DNA of 56,691 bases. Source: Vitrella brassicaformis (Eukaryota > Sar > Vitrellaceae). This document shows, one piece after another, positions 1 through 11,818 of the stretch. Made by a program: the position numbers and the translations under genes. The notes below the pieces were generated by a model. That model was not told where the DNA came from. It worked only from the letters and a program-made list of their open reading frames with translations, and did no database searches. Positions within the stretch are counted from its first letter, which is position 1, and each line of letters begins with the position of its first letter. Where the stretch lies: contig CDMY01000624.1 in the NCBI GenBank assembly GCA_001179505.1, positions 135,517 through 192,207 on the forward strand, in the 5' to 3' direction.

Positions 1-26
1 GGGGGGGGGGGGGGGGGGGGGGGGGG
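1..26. repeat. Poly-G run at window edge
   Basis: Twenty-six consecutive G residues open the window. Similar G/C homopolymers border both internal gaps, so this is probably where a contig breaks on a long homopolymer rather than a biological boundary. Confidence 0.9.
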
Positions 27-1490
27 ATACACCCGTCATGATGAGACATGTACGTATGAACGTATGAACCTCTCTCTCTCGCACCCATACGTGAGTGAGA
101 GCCAAAGACGGAAGGCTTCATCCAGCAATCAACAAACCAGCCGAACACAAAACATACACACACACACACGCCGAGACGGACACAGCCACTTAGACACGGG
201 AACACACAGGCAGGCAGGTGCAGGTGGCCGGCCTTTGCTGACTGACCATGTGCTGCGCAGCGGCCCTGCGGGCAGGCTGGCGCACACAACACAGTCAGCA
301 AGGCGGGCCGGGCCAGACAGACACATTTATGGGCTGTGCTGTGTGAAGGCCATGAGGGTATGAACCAAACACCGACGGACGGACATCTGCCAAGGGGGGA
401 GGAGAGAGAGAGCAGAGGGGGATCGGCCGACCTGACCCTGACCTTCCCAAGTTGTGTTAAGAAAATCTGACTCGGTGTTGCTTCCTTCTGGTGCACATCA
501 GCCAGCCCGCAGCACATCCGCCCACCCATCGGCAGACAGACAGACACATAGACAGCCAGCCAGATCCATCGGTCGGACACACGTGACGTGCATGGGGGCA
601 TACACGCACTCATTAATAATAAGATGGCCATTCATTCAGTCAGTCGAGGAGCCATCCATCCATCCACCAGCTGGCGAGAGAGACATTGCAGGTAGGAAAA
701 ATCCCACGCATGGCAGTAAACACATCCAAGCACGTATCGTATGCAGCAGCTGCATGGCCAGCTGTACATGCACCACACGAAACACACAGGCCTCTCCTCT
801 CTCCTTCTCTCCCCCTTTCTCCTTCCTTCTGTCGCCCACCAGCGGCAGAGACAGCAAAAATACACACGGGCAAGTTTCAGAGGGGAACGTGCAGGGCAGG
901 GCAAGGATCAGATCAGACCGAGAGAGACACAGACATCCCAGAGCGAGCGAAGCGGCAATCAATCCATCCCTCCGTCATAAACTCAGTCATTTTCACTGGC
1001 TGCTCTGTGCTCGGCTGTCTGTCCCATCCATCCCCCATCCCTCTAGACTGCTGAAGGCCACCAAACACACACACACAGACACACACAAGCACTCGGACAC
1101 ACCCACACACGCACAGGCGAAAAGACAATGGCATCGTCAATCCACCGTACATCCATCCATCCATCCATCCATCCAGGCAGGCAGGCAGGCAGGCAAGCCG
1201 CATGGGACTGCTGGCTGGCTGGCTGGCTGGCTGGCTTGTCTGCTCTCACTTGACGACACAGCAAGTGAGCCCATGGCATCACATATATCCACCCAAAACC
1301 TCAACCTCACCCCTGCCTCCGTAACTGTCGCGGGGTCACCAACCAGTCATGCGCCATCTGCCTGTCCGGGAGGGATGGGCGAGAGGCTGCACAGGGCGAA
1401 CCAACCCTCCTCAGACCTACACACACACACACACACACACACACGCAGGCAGGCAGGCAGGAATCGTCACTTGTGCCACCCTGTGTGGCG
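27..1490. other. Gene-free, low-complexity stretch
   Basis: I see no supportable gene here. The stretch is rich in CA dinucleotides, CATC and GGCA tetranucleotide arrays (about 1148-1245) and a CA tract at 1421-1445. Long open frames on both strands are made of these repeats (runs of His-Thr, Gln-Ala-Gly or Cys-Val) and show no domain. It lies downstream of the zinc-finger gene on the minus strand. Confidence 0.6.
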
Positions 1491-2201
1491 TCATCGACCT
1501 CCCTTCCCATCTCCCTCTCCTCTCCACCTGTGGGGGTGCAGTTTTCTGCCGTACGCCCACCCAGACTGGTCGACCTCCATTATCTCTACCTCCTCGCCGA
1601 GGTCAACACTCATCGCAACCGGAGAGGGCGTCACGCCCACCGCCGAGGCCGACACCGCAGCACCACGCTGAGTGACAGACACGCCGCACAGCACACAGAG
1701 AACCCTCAGATGCACTGTGCTGTGCTGTCCTGTCCGTGCCCGGCCGGTCATGTCGCCTCGTCCTTTCTTACCTGTGTTTGCAAGGTGACTGAGACGCAGA
1801 CACGGCCGATCGACCCGACAGAGAAGGGCGGCGACGCACGGCCCTCCCGGCCCCCCACACCACCACCACCCACAGCAGGCAACACATACCGCTCAAACTC
1901 CCAGGGGTCGTACTCATAGCTGACGAACGGCACCAGTCCACCTTGGCCATCGTCGCTCCTCTCTCCATCCTGACCACCGTCCCCCTCGCCCCTCTCTCTC
2001 TCGTGTTCTGGCGAGTGTGGTGGTGGCGTGACGCGCCAGAGTCGGCCGGAGGATGCATGTCGCAGCGACACACGCTGGGAGGGGGAGGGCTGCTGCGAAC
2101 GGGTCGTCGGCGATTGGGCGGAGGTGTCGATCGACCGCAGCTCGTCCCTGTGCGCCCATACAATGCCGGATGGATGGATGGATAAGTTGCTGCCGGATCT
2201 C

Positions 2202-2234
<33 letters not shown>

Positions 2235-3606
2235 TGTGTGGTCTCTTACTGTCCGTGTGCGAAGTGGCATGACTTGCGCGTGCACCGCCCAGCCAGCCAA
2301 AAGTAACAGAGCTTTCTGCACACACACACACACACACACACGTGTGTGTGTGTGTCAGATAAGAGCGTTCCACGTCTGTCTGTCTATCTATCATACGTCT
2401 TGGCGTAGTCGGGTCGGTTCCTGATCTCATCGGCCGAATGTGCATAGGTGCACTTGGAGCCGTACGAACATGCACCACGCAGAAACAGCGGACAAAACTA
2501 CACACACAACAGCCATCCACCCACCCATCCCAACCCAGCACAGTGAGTGCCTTTCCCTCCTCTGTGTTGTGTGTGCGCACCCGTGTTTTGTAGTAGGCCT
2601 GTTGATGCGTCGGCCCAGTCTGCCCCCTGCCGCCCCCGTCTCTCTGTTCTCTCTGGTCCCTGCTGCCCGTCTTGGCATCCAGCCCTGGTATGTGTCGGCC
2701 GATCTCGGGGTACCGCCCCGCCAGATCCAGCAGAGTCGTCACCGGCAATGTCACCTCCTTCGGCAGACCAAGCTGACATCCATCAATCCATCCATCAGCA
2801 CAATATCCATCCACATTAAAATCCATTCATTCCCCTGTTACATGCAGTGCATCCAATCAATCAATCCACCGCATGCTCACGTTGGTCGCGGCCACTTCAG
2901 AGGCTGTGACTGCCGCAGGGACGGTCTCTGGCGGGTCCAGCAAAGGGTGCGGCGGGTCCGACGAATGCGGCGGCAGCGTCGCGCTCCGCGTGTGCGGCAG
3001 ACGTCGGGGCGGGGGTGGCGGGGGCGGTGGGGGGACGGGCATACCACTGTGCGCCTCCTGCGTGTGTGGCGGTAGAATGAAGGGGTCGTCGGCGCTCGAG
3101 GAAGAGAGCGGCATCTGAGGCATGCGTGTGGTGGGGGAGGGAGTCAACACGCCTTGGGGGCCCGGCCGCTGCTGAGCCGACTCATATCGGGGCGGCGGGG
3201 GCATGGTGGCCTTCCCACCTGGCTCAGTGTAGGATGACTGCTGGTGCTGCTGCTGCTGGTACTGCTGGTACTGCTGATGATGGGGCACTAATGGCGTCGA
3301 CTGAGGCGGCCGCGTGTAACTCTGCTGCTGCTGATGTTGTTGATGCTGATACTGTTGTTGCTGTTGATAGTGCTGAGAGTGCGGTCGTTGAGCCAACAGG
3401 TAAGAAGCAGAGGAAGGGCTGCCAGTGGGCGGTGGCAGTGGCAGCGGCTCATCGCCTGCCGCTGCTGTCAAAACTGAATGTCGAGCAGGCAGTGCAGTGT
3501 GCTGTCCTTGATCCACATGTTGATGATACTGTCTGTTGTCGCTGCCGTATATGAATTGGTCGTCGAGCAGCTGGCGGGCGGTGGGGACGCGGCCTTGCAT
3601 CCTCAT
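1491..3606 (-). CDS. Tandem CCCH zinc-finger protein (TTP-like RNA-binding type)
   Basis: Six exons: 3606-2881, 2772-2581, 2497-2397, 2315-2250, 2147-1886 and 1667-1491. All junctions close in phase, giving about 507 residues. The N-terminal half is rich in Gln, Pro and Ser, with poly-Gln and a poly-Pro run. Two CCCH fingers follow. Finger 1 is C308-x7-C316-x5-C322-x3-H326 and finger 2 is C343-x7-C351-x4-C356-x3-H360. Each is introduced by a KTR/KTK-x-C lead-in, and finger 2 ends in HGQDELR. This lead-in and pairing are typical of tristetraprolin-type proteins that bind AU-rich mRNA in nucleus or cytoplasm. The usual TTP spacing is x8-x5-x3 with an 18-residue linker; here it is x7 and a 16-residue linker, so RNA specificity may differ. 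The last exon encodes a short SH3-like stretch (GEEVEIMEVDQSGWAYGRKL). A 118-bp upstream region is shared with the divergent gene at 3725. The last donor (1885) is the least certain border. Confidence 0.82.
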
Positions 3607-3724
3607 TCATTGGGGCCACGTGCGATGCGATATGTAGCAATGCGAAAGGATTGAAGCGTCAGGAAAAAAGTCCAGTCTGACTCGCTCGTTAGTTAGTGCT
3701 CTCTCCGCCGGCCAACGTCGCACA
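3607..3724. promoter_or_regulatory. Shared divergent upstream region
   Basis: This 118-bp gap separates the start codons of two head-to-head genes, the zinc-finger gene (-) and the membrane protein (+). It holds a CACGTG palindrome near 3615. Promoter function is inferred from position only. Confidence 0.4.
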
Positions 3725-4551
3725 ATGCTCAGCCGGGCGCCGCAGAAGCGACCCAAAAGGAAGCTCGCGCTCGAGCTCGCGCATCTGCGAGCTTGGCAGA
3801 AAAGGCAAAATATCCTCGAGAGGAGCCTTCAGGAGGTCCCCGGAAGGGCAGCGGTAAGTAACGGCATAGCGCACAGTTCTCATATGTTCGAGTGAGTCCC
3901 CAGGGTTCACCCAGAAGGCTTCTCCCTTCCTCGCCGGTGTGCGTGTGTGCAGGCTGCTACTGGGGCGAAGTAGTACGTACCTACCCCCCCACCATATATT
4001 CCATCCACTGATCTCCAACCAACGGTAGGTACGCGCAGCGCACCACAAGGACGTTCGAACACGCACCAACACGCGTAAGTTCACCCTCACAGATCTGACT
4101 GGGTGTCTGATCTGTTCTCTGGTCGGGAACACACAGATCCTTTCCTTCAAGGTGGCACGAGCACACGACAGGAGAGCCAACAGGGGCAATGAGCTCACCA
4201 TCAGATGACCCAGAGGCCGGCCTGGTGACAACTCAGGTGTCCGCAGAGAGCGGCGGCCTCAAGAGCATCACCATGGCCATCCCGGACACCGTGGTCGAGG
4301 AGCCGGATGACGACCCAGAGGTCGATCCTCCCGTCCCCCCGCACCTCAAGCAGCCTCCGAGCGACTCGGGGAGCGTCCCCAAGCGCGCTCTGACCAGGAT
4401 GGAGACCGTGGTCAAGCAGACCTCGAGGGCTTCCTGCATGGCGAGCAGGGTGGCGCTGAACATCGCCTTTGGCCTGGCGGTGCTGGTGGTGGTGCTGCTC
4501 GTCGCGTATGGCATCTCAGAGCTGGTCAAGCTGGGCGAGGATGACAAGTAG
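3725..4551 (+). CDS. Small protein with a single C-terminal membrane segment
   Basis: The secure part is the last exon, open from 4152 to the TAG at 4549-4551. It encodes an acidic, Pro-rich soluble region, then a hydrophobic helix (about VALNIAFGLAVLVVVLLVAY) close to the C-terminus, and a short charged tail. No N-terminal signal is seen, so this is tail-anchored topology. Upstream, exons 3725-3853 (very basic: Lys/Arg-rich and Leu-rich), 3953-3969 (17 nt) and 4039-4074 (36 nt) each have GT-AG borders and join the last exon in frame. Skipping the 17-nt exon would instead give a basic peptide of about 73 residues stopping at 4208, so the 5' structure could be alternative or mis-modelled. The start could also be the ATG at 4189. 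I do not recognise the family. Tail-anchored proteins generally insert post-translationally into ER or outer organelle membranes. Confidence 0.55.
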
Positions 4552-6536
4552 CGAGTGGCGTGGTGTGGGTGAGTGTATTTGTTGCCGTGATGATCAGTCA
4601 GTTGATGTGGTGGAAGATTGATCGATCAGTCGTGTGCGTGTCCGTGTCATCATCAATCAGGCCTGGGTCAGTCAGTCACCAAGCCGTCTGTCTGTCTGTC
4701 TGTCTCACGTGTAGCGCTTTATCCATCCATCTATCTCATCTCATGTGTGTCCATACAATATGTGTCTTTGTCCACACACATACATTCCACTGGGGGAGCC
4801 TCCATGCCATCCATCCATCTATCTATCTATTCACATACCTGAGTACTTACATACGGGCGGGGACCACTTCACTTGACTTGACTTCACTCCACTTGGGTGG
4901 GCTTCACTGATTGATTATTGCCTTTATTGGGTGCGTGCCGTGCATGGCTTCGTTGACAGCGTCCGCATTCGCGTGGTGGGTTGCGTTGTGCATGGGAGCA
5001 TGGGGGGGTGGGGCGGGGCGAGGGCTGGGGAGGGCAGGGCAGCAGAGCAGAAAGCGCGGAAGGAGCTGCGTGTCTGTCTGTCTGTCTGCCTGTGTGTCCA
5101 TCTTGCCTTGGATGTCCAGTCCAGTCAGCAAGTAGCTTTTGAGTGATTTGAGTCTAGTGGTCGATCGATGGATTGACCAGTCATAATCCCTCCATGAGGG
5201 CAATAAATACTTACTACTGGGTAGGCACATGTGCCACACACACATACACACATCCATACGTCCACACAGTCCATACGTCATACACACATCTGGTAGTAGG
5301 GATTGAGACCTAGCCAACACACACTCGGGTGATAGAACCAGCTGTGAGGAGGTCGGTGAGGTGGCGGGGCAGGGACCGACCCGGGTTTCGCCTCCTTGAC
5401 GTCCTTCTCCAGCTAGGCCTATTCTCCAGAGGTGTCTCAGCGTGAATGAGTGACCGGCTCTTCCCCAATTTCTCGATGCTGCTGTTCGGATTTCTCGCCT
5501 CTGTTGGACTGCCCACACGTCTCCGGGGTAGACGGGGGCGTGTGTTAAGTCCCTGAGGGGAAGGTCATCCTAAAGGCAGCTAAGGGGCTGGGTGGGAAGG
5601 GGATGGGAGGGGCATCGGCTGGCTGGCTGGCCGATTGATGCATGTCCGTGTTACGTGGGTACATGTGAGCTGGCTGGCACAGAGAGAGAGAGAGAGTGTT
5701 TGTGTGTGTACGTGTGTGACTGGCATGGGGCATACGCAGGGAGGGTCTCTTGTTATGTATGTCGTTCGTCCCTTGATTGACGCCCACGACCGTGCCGTGC
5801 CTGCATCTGTGCAGCGTGCAGGGTGGTGGGTGTGGATCTCTTGCTGTCTTTCTGTCTTGCTGTCTCGCTGTCGTTGTCTTGTTGTGAGTTGTTGTGCATC
5901 CCGTTGAACTGCCATATGTGTCCATGAGAGTGCGAGCAACAGACGAACGGTATGGGCCTGCACTGGATAAAACAATCATCTAACAACGACTGCACGTACG
6001 CGCGAACAAATAAGTGGGCGCATCCTTGCCTTCCTTGCCGCCCATCTGACTGACGTCTCAAAGCTCAATCAAAGCTCACAAGCTGAAAATCTCTCTCTCT
6101 CTCTCTCCTCTCCCCATTTCTTGCTGACGACAGACAACCATGTAGGTACCTCTCAGCTTAAGACGTGTGTGACATCTCTGGCCTGTCTTTGTAGTGACGG
6201 CTGGTGACGTGTGGCGGCCTCCCCCGAGGTCGGGGAGACCGCCATTGTGTCACCACTCGTCATCAAAAACCGGCCAGTGGCGTCACAAGGAACGCATTGA
6301 ATGCATCAGGACGGTGATCTCTCTTGGGCCCTGCTCTCGAGTACGCAATTGCATTTTCTTACACACGCACCCTCGTCGTCAAATCAACGATCGACAGGCG
6401 CGTGACGTGACTACCCCCTCCCCCCTTTGCCTTAAAGCCAACGTATGCACACCAAGATAAAGAGACACATAAACCTTCTTCTCACACACACACACACACA
6501 CAACTGGCTGCAGCATGAAACAACACCATGCAATCA
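4552..6536. other. Convergent intergenic region, no gene seen
   Basis: About 2 kb between the 3' ends of the membrane-protein and symporter genes. It contains CATC, CTAT, CTGT and GA/TC microsatellites. Open frames on both strands (for example 4904-5518 and 5545-5979, minus) show no domain, no coherent exon series and repeat-derived composition. I see nothing supportable here. Confidence 0.55.
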
Positions 6537-7829
6537 CTACACTGCCACCACCTGCTGCTGCTGCTGCTGCTGCCCCGGCCTGGCGTCGTCATAGCTGTGT
6601 GTGGTGTCGTCCTTGTCCTTGCCAGTGCCATTGTCCTTGTCGATGTGTGTGCCGGTGACATCTGCCTCTATGTCGGTGTGTGTGGTGTCCGTCTTGGGCA
6701 GCGTGCGGAGGGACACCATGTTGGCCCTCCCGGGGTGCGCCCACATGTCGACCACAGAAGCCGCGACGGTCACAATCTGATGGATGTCATGTGACAACCG
6801 CAGAGAGAGGGAGGGAAGGGAGAGAGAGTGCTGGATACATGTGCTGGGGCAGATCGGGGTGGGGGTCAGGGGGTGGGGGATTGTGTGTGGGTGCTGTGCT
6901 CACGGCAGAGATGGCCGGGACGAGAATGAAAGCGATCATGGTGTCGACGCAGTAGAGCCCGCACGGCAGCGTTATGAAGTTTAGCCCACCTGACCCATAC
7001 ACGCGCACACGCGACACACACCACACACATGCATGACAGAACGGCGCAGAAATCGACTTGCCGTGTCTTTCCTCGTTCACTCACCGACAAAGTCTCCAGT
7101 GATGATCCAGCCCTGCCAGCAACCCCACACAGCACACCAACACAGGACAGACGAATGAATGGATGGATGGAACGTCACGCATGCTCCCGCCCATCTCCCT
7201 CCAGGTTTCCCTCCCTGTCTGTCTGACCTGCACGAATATGGTGAGTATGCCGGCCAGACATCCGCAGAAGGCCCCGGCAGTCGTGGTCTTGCCCCACATG
7301 CCCAGAAAGATCGGCGCCACCACCTAATACACACACACACACATACACACACGCGCGCGCGCGCACGCCTGTCCGCGATTACGTCAGTGCGGAAGAGGCC
7401 CACCGATGCGGCGAGGAGGTCTGCGATGAGGAACAGGTTGAGTACTGACAGGCCTATTGCGCCGATTATCACTGCAGGAACGTTGACCTACACACACACA
7501 CACACACACACAGCCATAGGAAGAGAAACCGATCAATGCTCTCTCCGTGTGTGTGGGTGTGTGTGTGTGCTCACGGCGATGGCCAGCAGCCTTGCCCAGT
7601 TGACCGACACTTTGTGCGCCATCAGGTCGCTCGCAACCAACGCCACAATCCCTGCAGGCACCGACAGGACTCTTCCGTCCGTCCCATTACTTCATTGATT
7701 CGTTCATTCACTCCTCCTCACTGACCGTTCTGAAGTGTGTCGACGGTGGATGCGACGAGGGCCACGGCAAGGATGGCCACCAGCACCACCCAAAACAGCG
7801 GCAGCTTAGACAACAGCTGACGTGACACA

Positions 7830-7870
<41 letters not shown>

Positions 7871-9205
7871 GGGTGAGAAGGGCACACGAGTGGTTGTGCT
7901 GATTGATGGGTCGGTCGGTCAGTGAGAACACAACACCCACAAAGAAGAAGGCGAGGAACCCCATGCCCTCGATCTCCCCGTCTGTGTCGATGGCCTCGGC
8001 AACCATGCCCGACACACCGAACAGCAGCATCGTCGGGATGATCAGAATGCCACCACACACCAGACCCAGACGAACGTCTCGGCTGCTCTCGGCCGCCCAC
8101 ACCTAACACAACACACCCACACAAACGATCCCCACACAAGAGGATAAGAACGATCTGGTGTGTGGGCTTGCGTGGCTGGTGTGTGTGTGTGCGTGTGTGT
8201 GCGCGCATTTACGCGCTGCCAAGTGCCCTGGTTGAGTATTTCCGCTGGGATGATGGCCAGAATCAACGCAACGAGCGCTTGAAACCCCTGCAGGACAGCA
8301 ACAGACACAGTGGGGGAGAGGGGCGCTGTGATTGTGTGGTGTGTTATGTGGTTAGGTTGACCTCTGGTGTCCAGGTGGCGACTTTGCTCCACTGCTCGGG
8401 TGGGATGTCGACCTTCCACAGCACCCGACCCACAGCAATGACCACCAACACACCTACCAAAGCACCCTGGTACCTGACACACACACACAGACAGAGGCTC
8501 CAGTTCAGCCACGTGTTTGTGGTCTGACCTCGCAGACTCACTTATCGGTGACGATAGATGCGGGCAGCCCGGCGTATGCCGTGTAGAGAGTGGTGATGAT
8601 GGCCACGGGCAGGATGGCCGAGAGGGGGGAGAGGGAGTCCGCCAGCAGCGGCAGCGTCTGGCCGATGGTTGTGAACTCGGCGGTGAGGGCGATGAACATG
8701 TAGAAGAGCGACACCACCGACACCATCAAATGAACCACACGGCCATAGCGCCTGCACACAGCCACACACATCCGCCCACCCTCCCTCCCTCCCTCTCTCC
8801 GCTGCTTACTCTTTGACATAGTCGGAGACTGTGAAGCCCCTGTCGCCCATGGCATTGCGCACCTTCGGCCCCAGCCATATCAGCACCCACAGGGGCGTCG
8901 ATGACGCCAAGGCATAGCCCAACACGCCCCACCTGACACACACACCACACCACACCACACCAGACAGACCATCAACACACACACACACACACACATCACT
9001 TCCATGAGTGTGTGTGACCAAAGGGATGCGTGGATGGATGGATGGATAGATGGCCACCTACCATCCGAGGAAGGTGCCGACTTCAGGTGCTGCGAATATG
9101 ACCCAGTTGCCCATGCCCGACACGAAGAACGACATCGCCAGGACATACCATTTCTTGGAGTTACGCGCAGACAGAAACTCCTCCCCGGGATCGACGATCT
9201 GAACA

Positions 9206-9245
<40 letters not shown>

Positions 9246-9399
9246 TATCATGCCCACCCACGGAGGCTGCAGACCTGTCTGTGAGTGACCTAGGTACCTT
9301 TTTGTATTTGACGCCTCCGGCCCATCCTGCGAGTGCTGCGAAGAAGAAGAGGGTGCAGTAGAGGATGGGATACGCCGCCGCCTCTCTCAGCACGGCCAT
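6537..9399 (-). CDS. Sodium:solute symporter (SSF/SLC5 family), 14 exons
   Basis: Exons: 9399-9298, 9198-9062, 8932-8810, 8751-8542, 8473-8362, 8287-8213, 8102-7941, 7816-7726, 7651-7575, 7487-7383, 7323-7228, 7112-7085, 6989-6904 and 6776-6537. Every junction closes in phase and yields 547 residues, the normal length for this family. The protein is almost wholly hydrophobic, with about 13 membrane helices. Family hallmarks are AEFTTIGQT, then YTAYAGLPASIVTDKYQG (about 177-194), NQGTWQRVWAAESS (about 245-258), and STVDTLQNG near the sixth-to-eighth helices. SSF proteins move sugars, urea, proline, choline or similar solutes into the cell with Na+ or H+. Some features recall urea/polyamine DUR3-type members, but I cannot assign a substrate. 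The C-terminal tail is hydrophilic (Asp, Thr, Lys) and ends in seven Gln. The gene is head-to-head with CC2D2A. Confidence 0.88.
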
Positions 9400-9782
9400 G
9401 CAGACAGACAGACAGACGGACAGAACCGCTCACTCACAACCAATCAACCGCAGGAGATCTTCCCGATGTGATTGATTAGTGTTGGTCAGGGGGCCTTGGG
9501 ACGTGTCCAGACAGACAGATGAATGAATGAATCAACCGAAGAAAGATCCGGGAGAAAAGCTGTCGCATTTCCAAGCTCGCAAAAGCCGTGAGAGGAGCGA
9601 GAGGAGAGGGGGAAAGCAGGGATGCCGCGATCAATTTAGCCCATCAGAGCGGTGCTGACCAGCATTTCACTCATGTTTTCCCACCGAAACGGTCTTATTC
9701 GAGCAGAATAGGGATGCGGCTGGTTGGCTCTCTGGTGCCCTGATAGTGATGCTACCTTGATGCTACCGTGACAGACCCTGGG
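9400..9782. promoter_or_regulatory. Shared divergent upstream region (symporter / CC2D2A)
   Basis: A 383-bp interval between the symporter start codon (-) and the first in-frame ATG of CC2D2A (+). It begins with an ACAG tetranucleotide tract. Regulatory role is inferred from the head-to-head arrangement only. Confidence 0.35.
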
Positions 9783-11787
9783 ATGCGGCGGCCTTCTCAA
9801 GGGTGGATTGGCGCCCCAGCCGATGCACCGCACCAGCCTGCATTCGCCCTCTCAGCAGGACAGAGAGATGAACCGCGACAGCCACTGGCAGCACAACCGA
9901 CGCAACCACCGCAAGAATCGCAGCCAACGGCGCCCTCAGGGTCTGCTGCGGTCCCATCGCAGCCACATGCCCGTCTTCAGCCGTGGGTTCGGCTACGCAG
10001 CACCGGCTCCCTAGATCAGCAGCATGCCCAGCCCCCTGCACCACCAGCAAAGGCAGAGCCAGTCAGAGCGCCATCTGCACCAGCCTCCCCAGTGCAGATC
10101 GAATCCCCCGCCCCGCCATCACGCCCAGCACTCGCTGCGGCAGCTACAGCGGACCAGCAGCAGCCACAAGCACAGCCACAGCCACAGCCACAGCCACAAC
10201 TGCAGCCACGAAAGGGCGCCCCTCCCGAGTTGGCTGATGTGGGTGGCGACAAGCCGGCGCAGCAACAAGAGCAAGGGCGGCGTGGGAGGGCCACGGCGGC
10301 CAGCAAGGGCGGTCAGGGTGACTCTCTGCTGGCGTTTGTGCGGCCGGAGAGGGAGATGGACACCGCCCAGGCAGTCGAGAAACGGGGCGCCATCCTGACG
10401 CCTGTTAGTGGTGGCAGTGGTGGTGGTGGTGGGGCCGCGTCGGAGCCGCCCGCCCTCTCGTCTGCGGCCACAGGGCCGGGGGGCAGCCTGATATTCCGTC
10501 TGGGGTGGCTTGGCCAGCTGCTGCTCGACCCCTTCTACAACAGAGACCTCCGCGCCGTCCACGAGAAGAAAGACAAGGAGAAAAGGGGCGAGGAGAGAGG
10601 GGGGCAGGAGAGGCCGCCATCCAACGCACTCGACGACCGCAGCGGGGAGTATGAGTCGCCGGGGCACCAGCAGCGCCGCGAGAGGTCGGGGTGGCTGTAC
10701 GGTGCTCTCATGCGTGAGCTGGCGAGTCTCTGGCGGTCGACGGGCGGGGGGTGGGTGGCGTCGCCCTTGCTGGGAGAGAGAGGGCCGGACGGCATGACGG
10801 TGGCCGCGTCGTGTGCGGCGCTGGGGGTGCCCGATGGCGACATTGTCGCGCCATCACTGCTGCCGGAGAGGCTCGCGGAAGACCTACACAGAGATCGGGA
10901 CACTCGTAGCAACCCACAGGTGGTCCGCCTGGCAGCTTGGCAGCGTGCACACGCCCATGGCAAGCCACAGGGGGCGGGGGCAGGGTCAGGGCAGCTGTCC
11001 CTGCCGTCGATGGCCCTGCACGCCCTCGTCATCCGGCTGGAGGGGCTGGCCCTGACCTCTCACGAGCTGTTCTCGCAGGAGGACCACCTGGTGGCCGACC
11101 TGATCGATTTGTATGCCGCCTTTGAGGACAAGACGGAGGGCAGGATGGGGGGCTACCTGACGCAGAAGCTGCACGCGCTGATGCAGCATGGCAGGACCAT
11201 TGAGCAGCTAGGCGATAGGGATCAGTGGCGGGAACACTTGAGGGAGCAGAGGTGAGCGAGCTGGTTGGTGGGCAAATGGGGGAGAGAAGGTGGCGCTTTG
11301 ACACACACGTACACGTGTGTGGTTGTGTGTGGCTGTGTTTGTGTGTGTCAGGCAGGTGCGTGTAGAGCGTGACCGCGAGGAGAGGGAGGAGCTCGATCTG
11401 GCGCAGAAGCTTTACGCCAAATGGAACGACATCAAAGCCATCAGGAAACAACAGGTAAACACCCTCCTCTCCCCCCCCCCCCCCCCCNNNNNNNNNNNNN
11501 NNNNNNNNNNNNNNNNNNNNNNNNNNNNNNNNNNNNNNNNNNNNNNNNNNNNNNNNNNNNNNNNNNNNNNNNNNNNNNNNNNNNNNNNNNNNNNNNNNNN
11601 NNNNNNNNNNNNNNNNNNNNNNNNNNNNNNNNNNNNNNNNNNNNNNNNNNNNNNNNNNNNNNNNNNNNNNNNNNNNNNNNNNNNNNNNNNNNNNNNNNNN
11701 NNNNNNNNNNNNNNNNNNNNNNNNNNNNNNNNNNNNNNNNNNNNNNNNNNNNNNNNNNNNNNNNNNNNNNNNNNNNNNNNNNNNNNN

Positions 11788-11818
<31 letters not shown>

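Noticed and set aside
454-1671. 405-residue open frame on the plus strand
   Set aside because: It is composed of translated CA, CATC and GGCA repeats, has no domain and overlaps the 3' exon of the well-supported zinc-finger gene on the other strand.
3689-4231. 180-residue minus-strand frame opposite the small membrane protein
   Set aside because: No domain or signal is visible. The plus strand has splice borders and a clear membrane helix.
5545-5979. Minus-strand frames in the 2-kb convergent spacer
   Set aside because: They are rich in His/Thr and Leu/Ser from CA and GA repeats, with no consistent exon chain or family motif.
10119-10667. 182-residue minus-strand open frame
   Set aside because: It lies antisense to the first CC2D2A exon in GC-rich DNA. 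The plus strand has the longer frame and joins in phase to recognisable CC2D2A domains.
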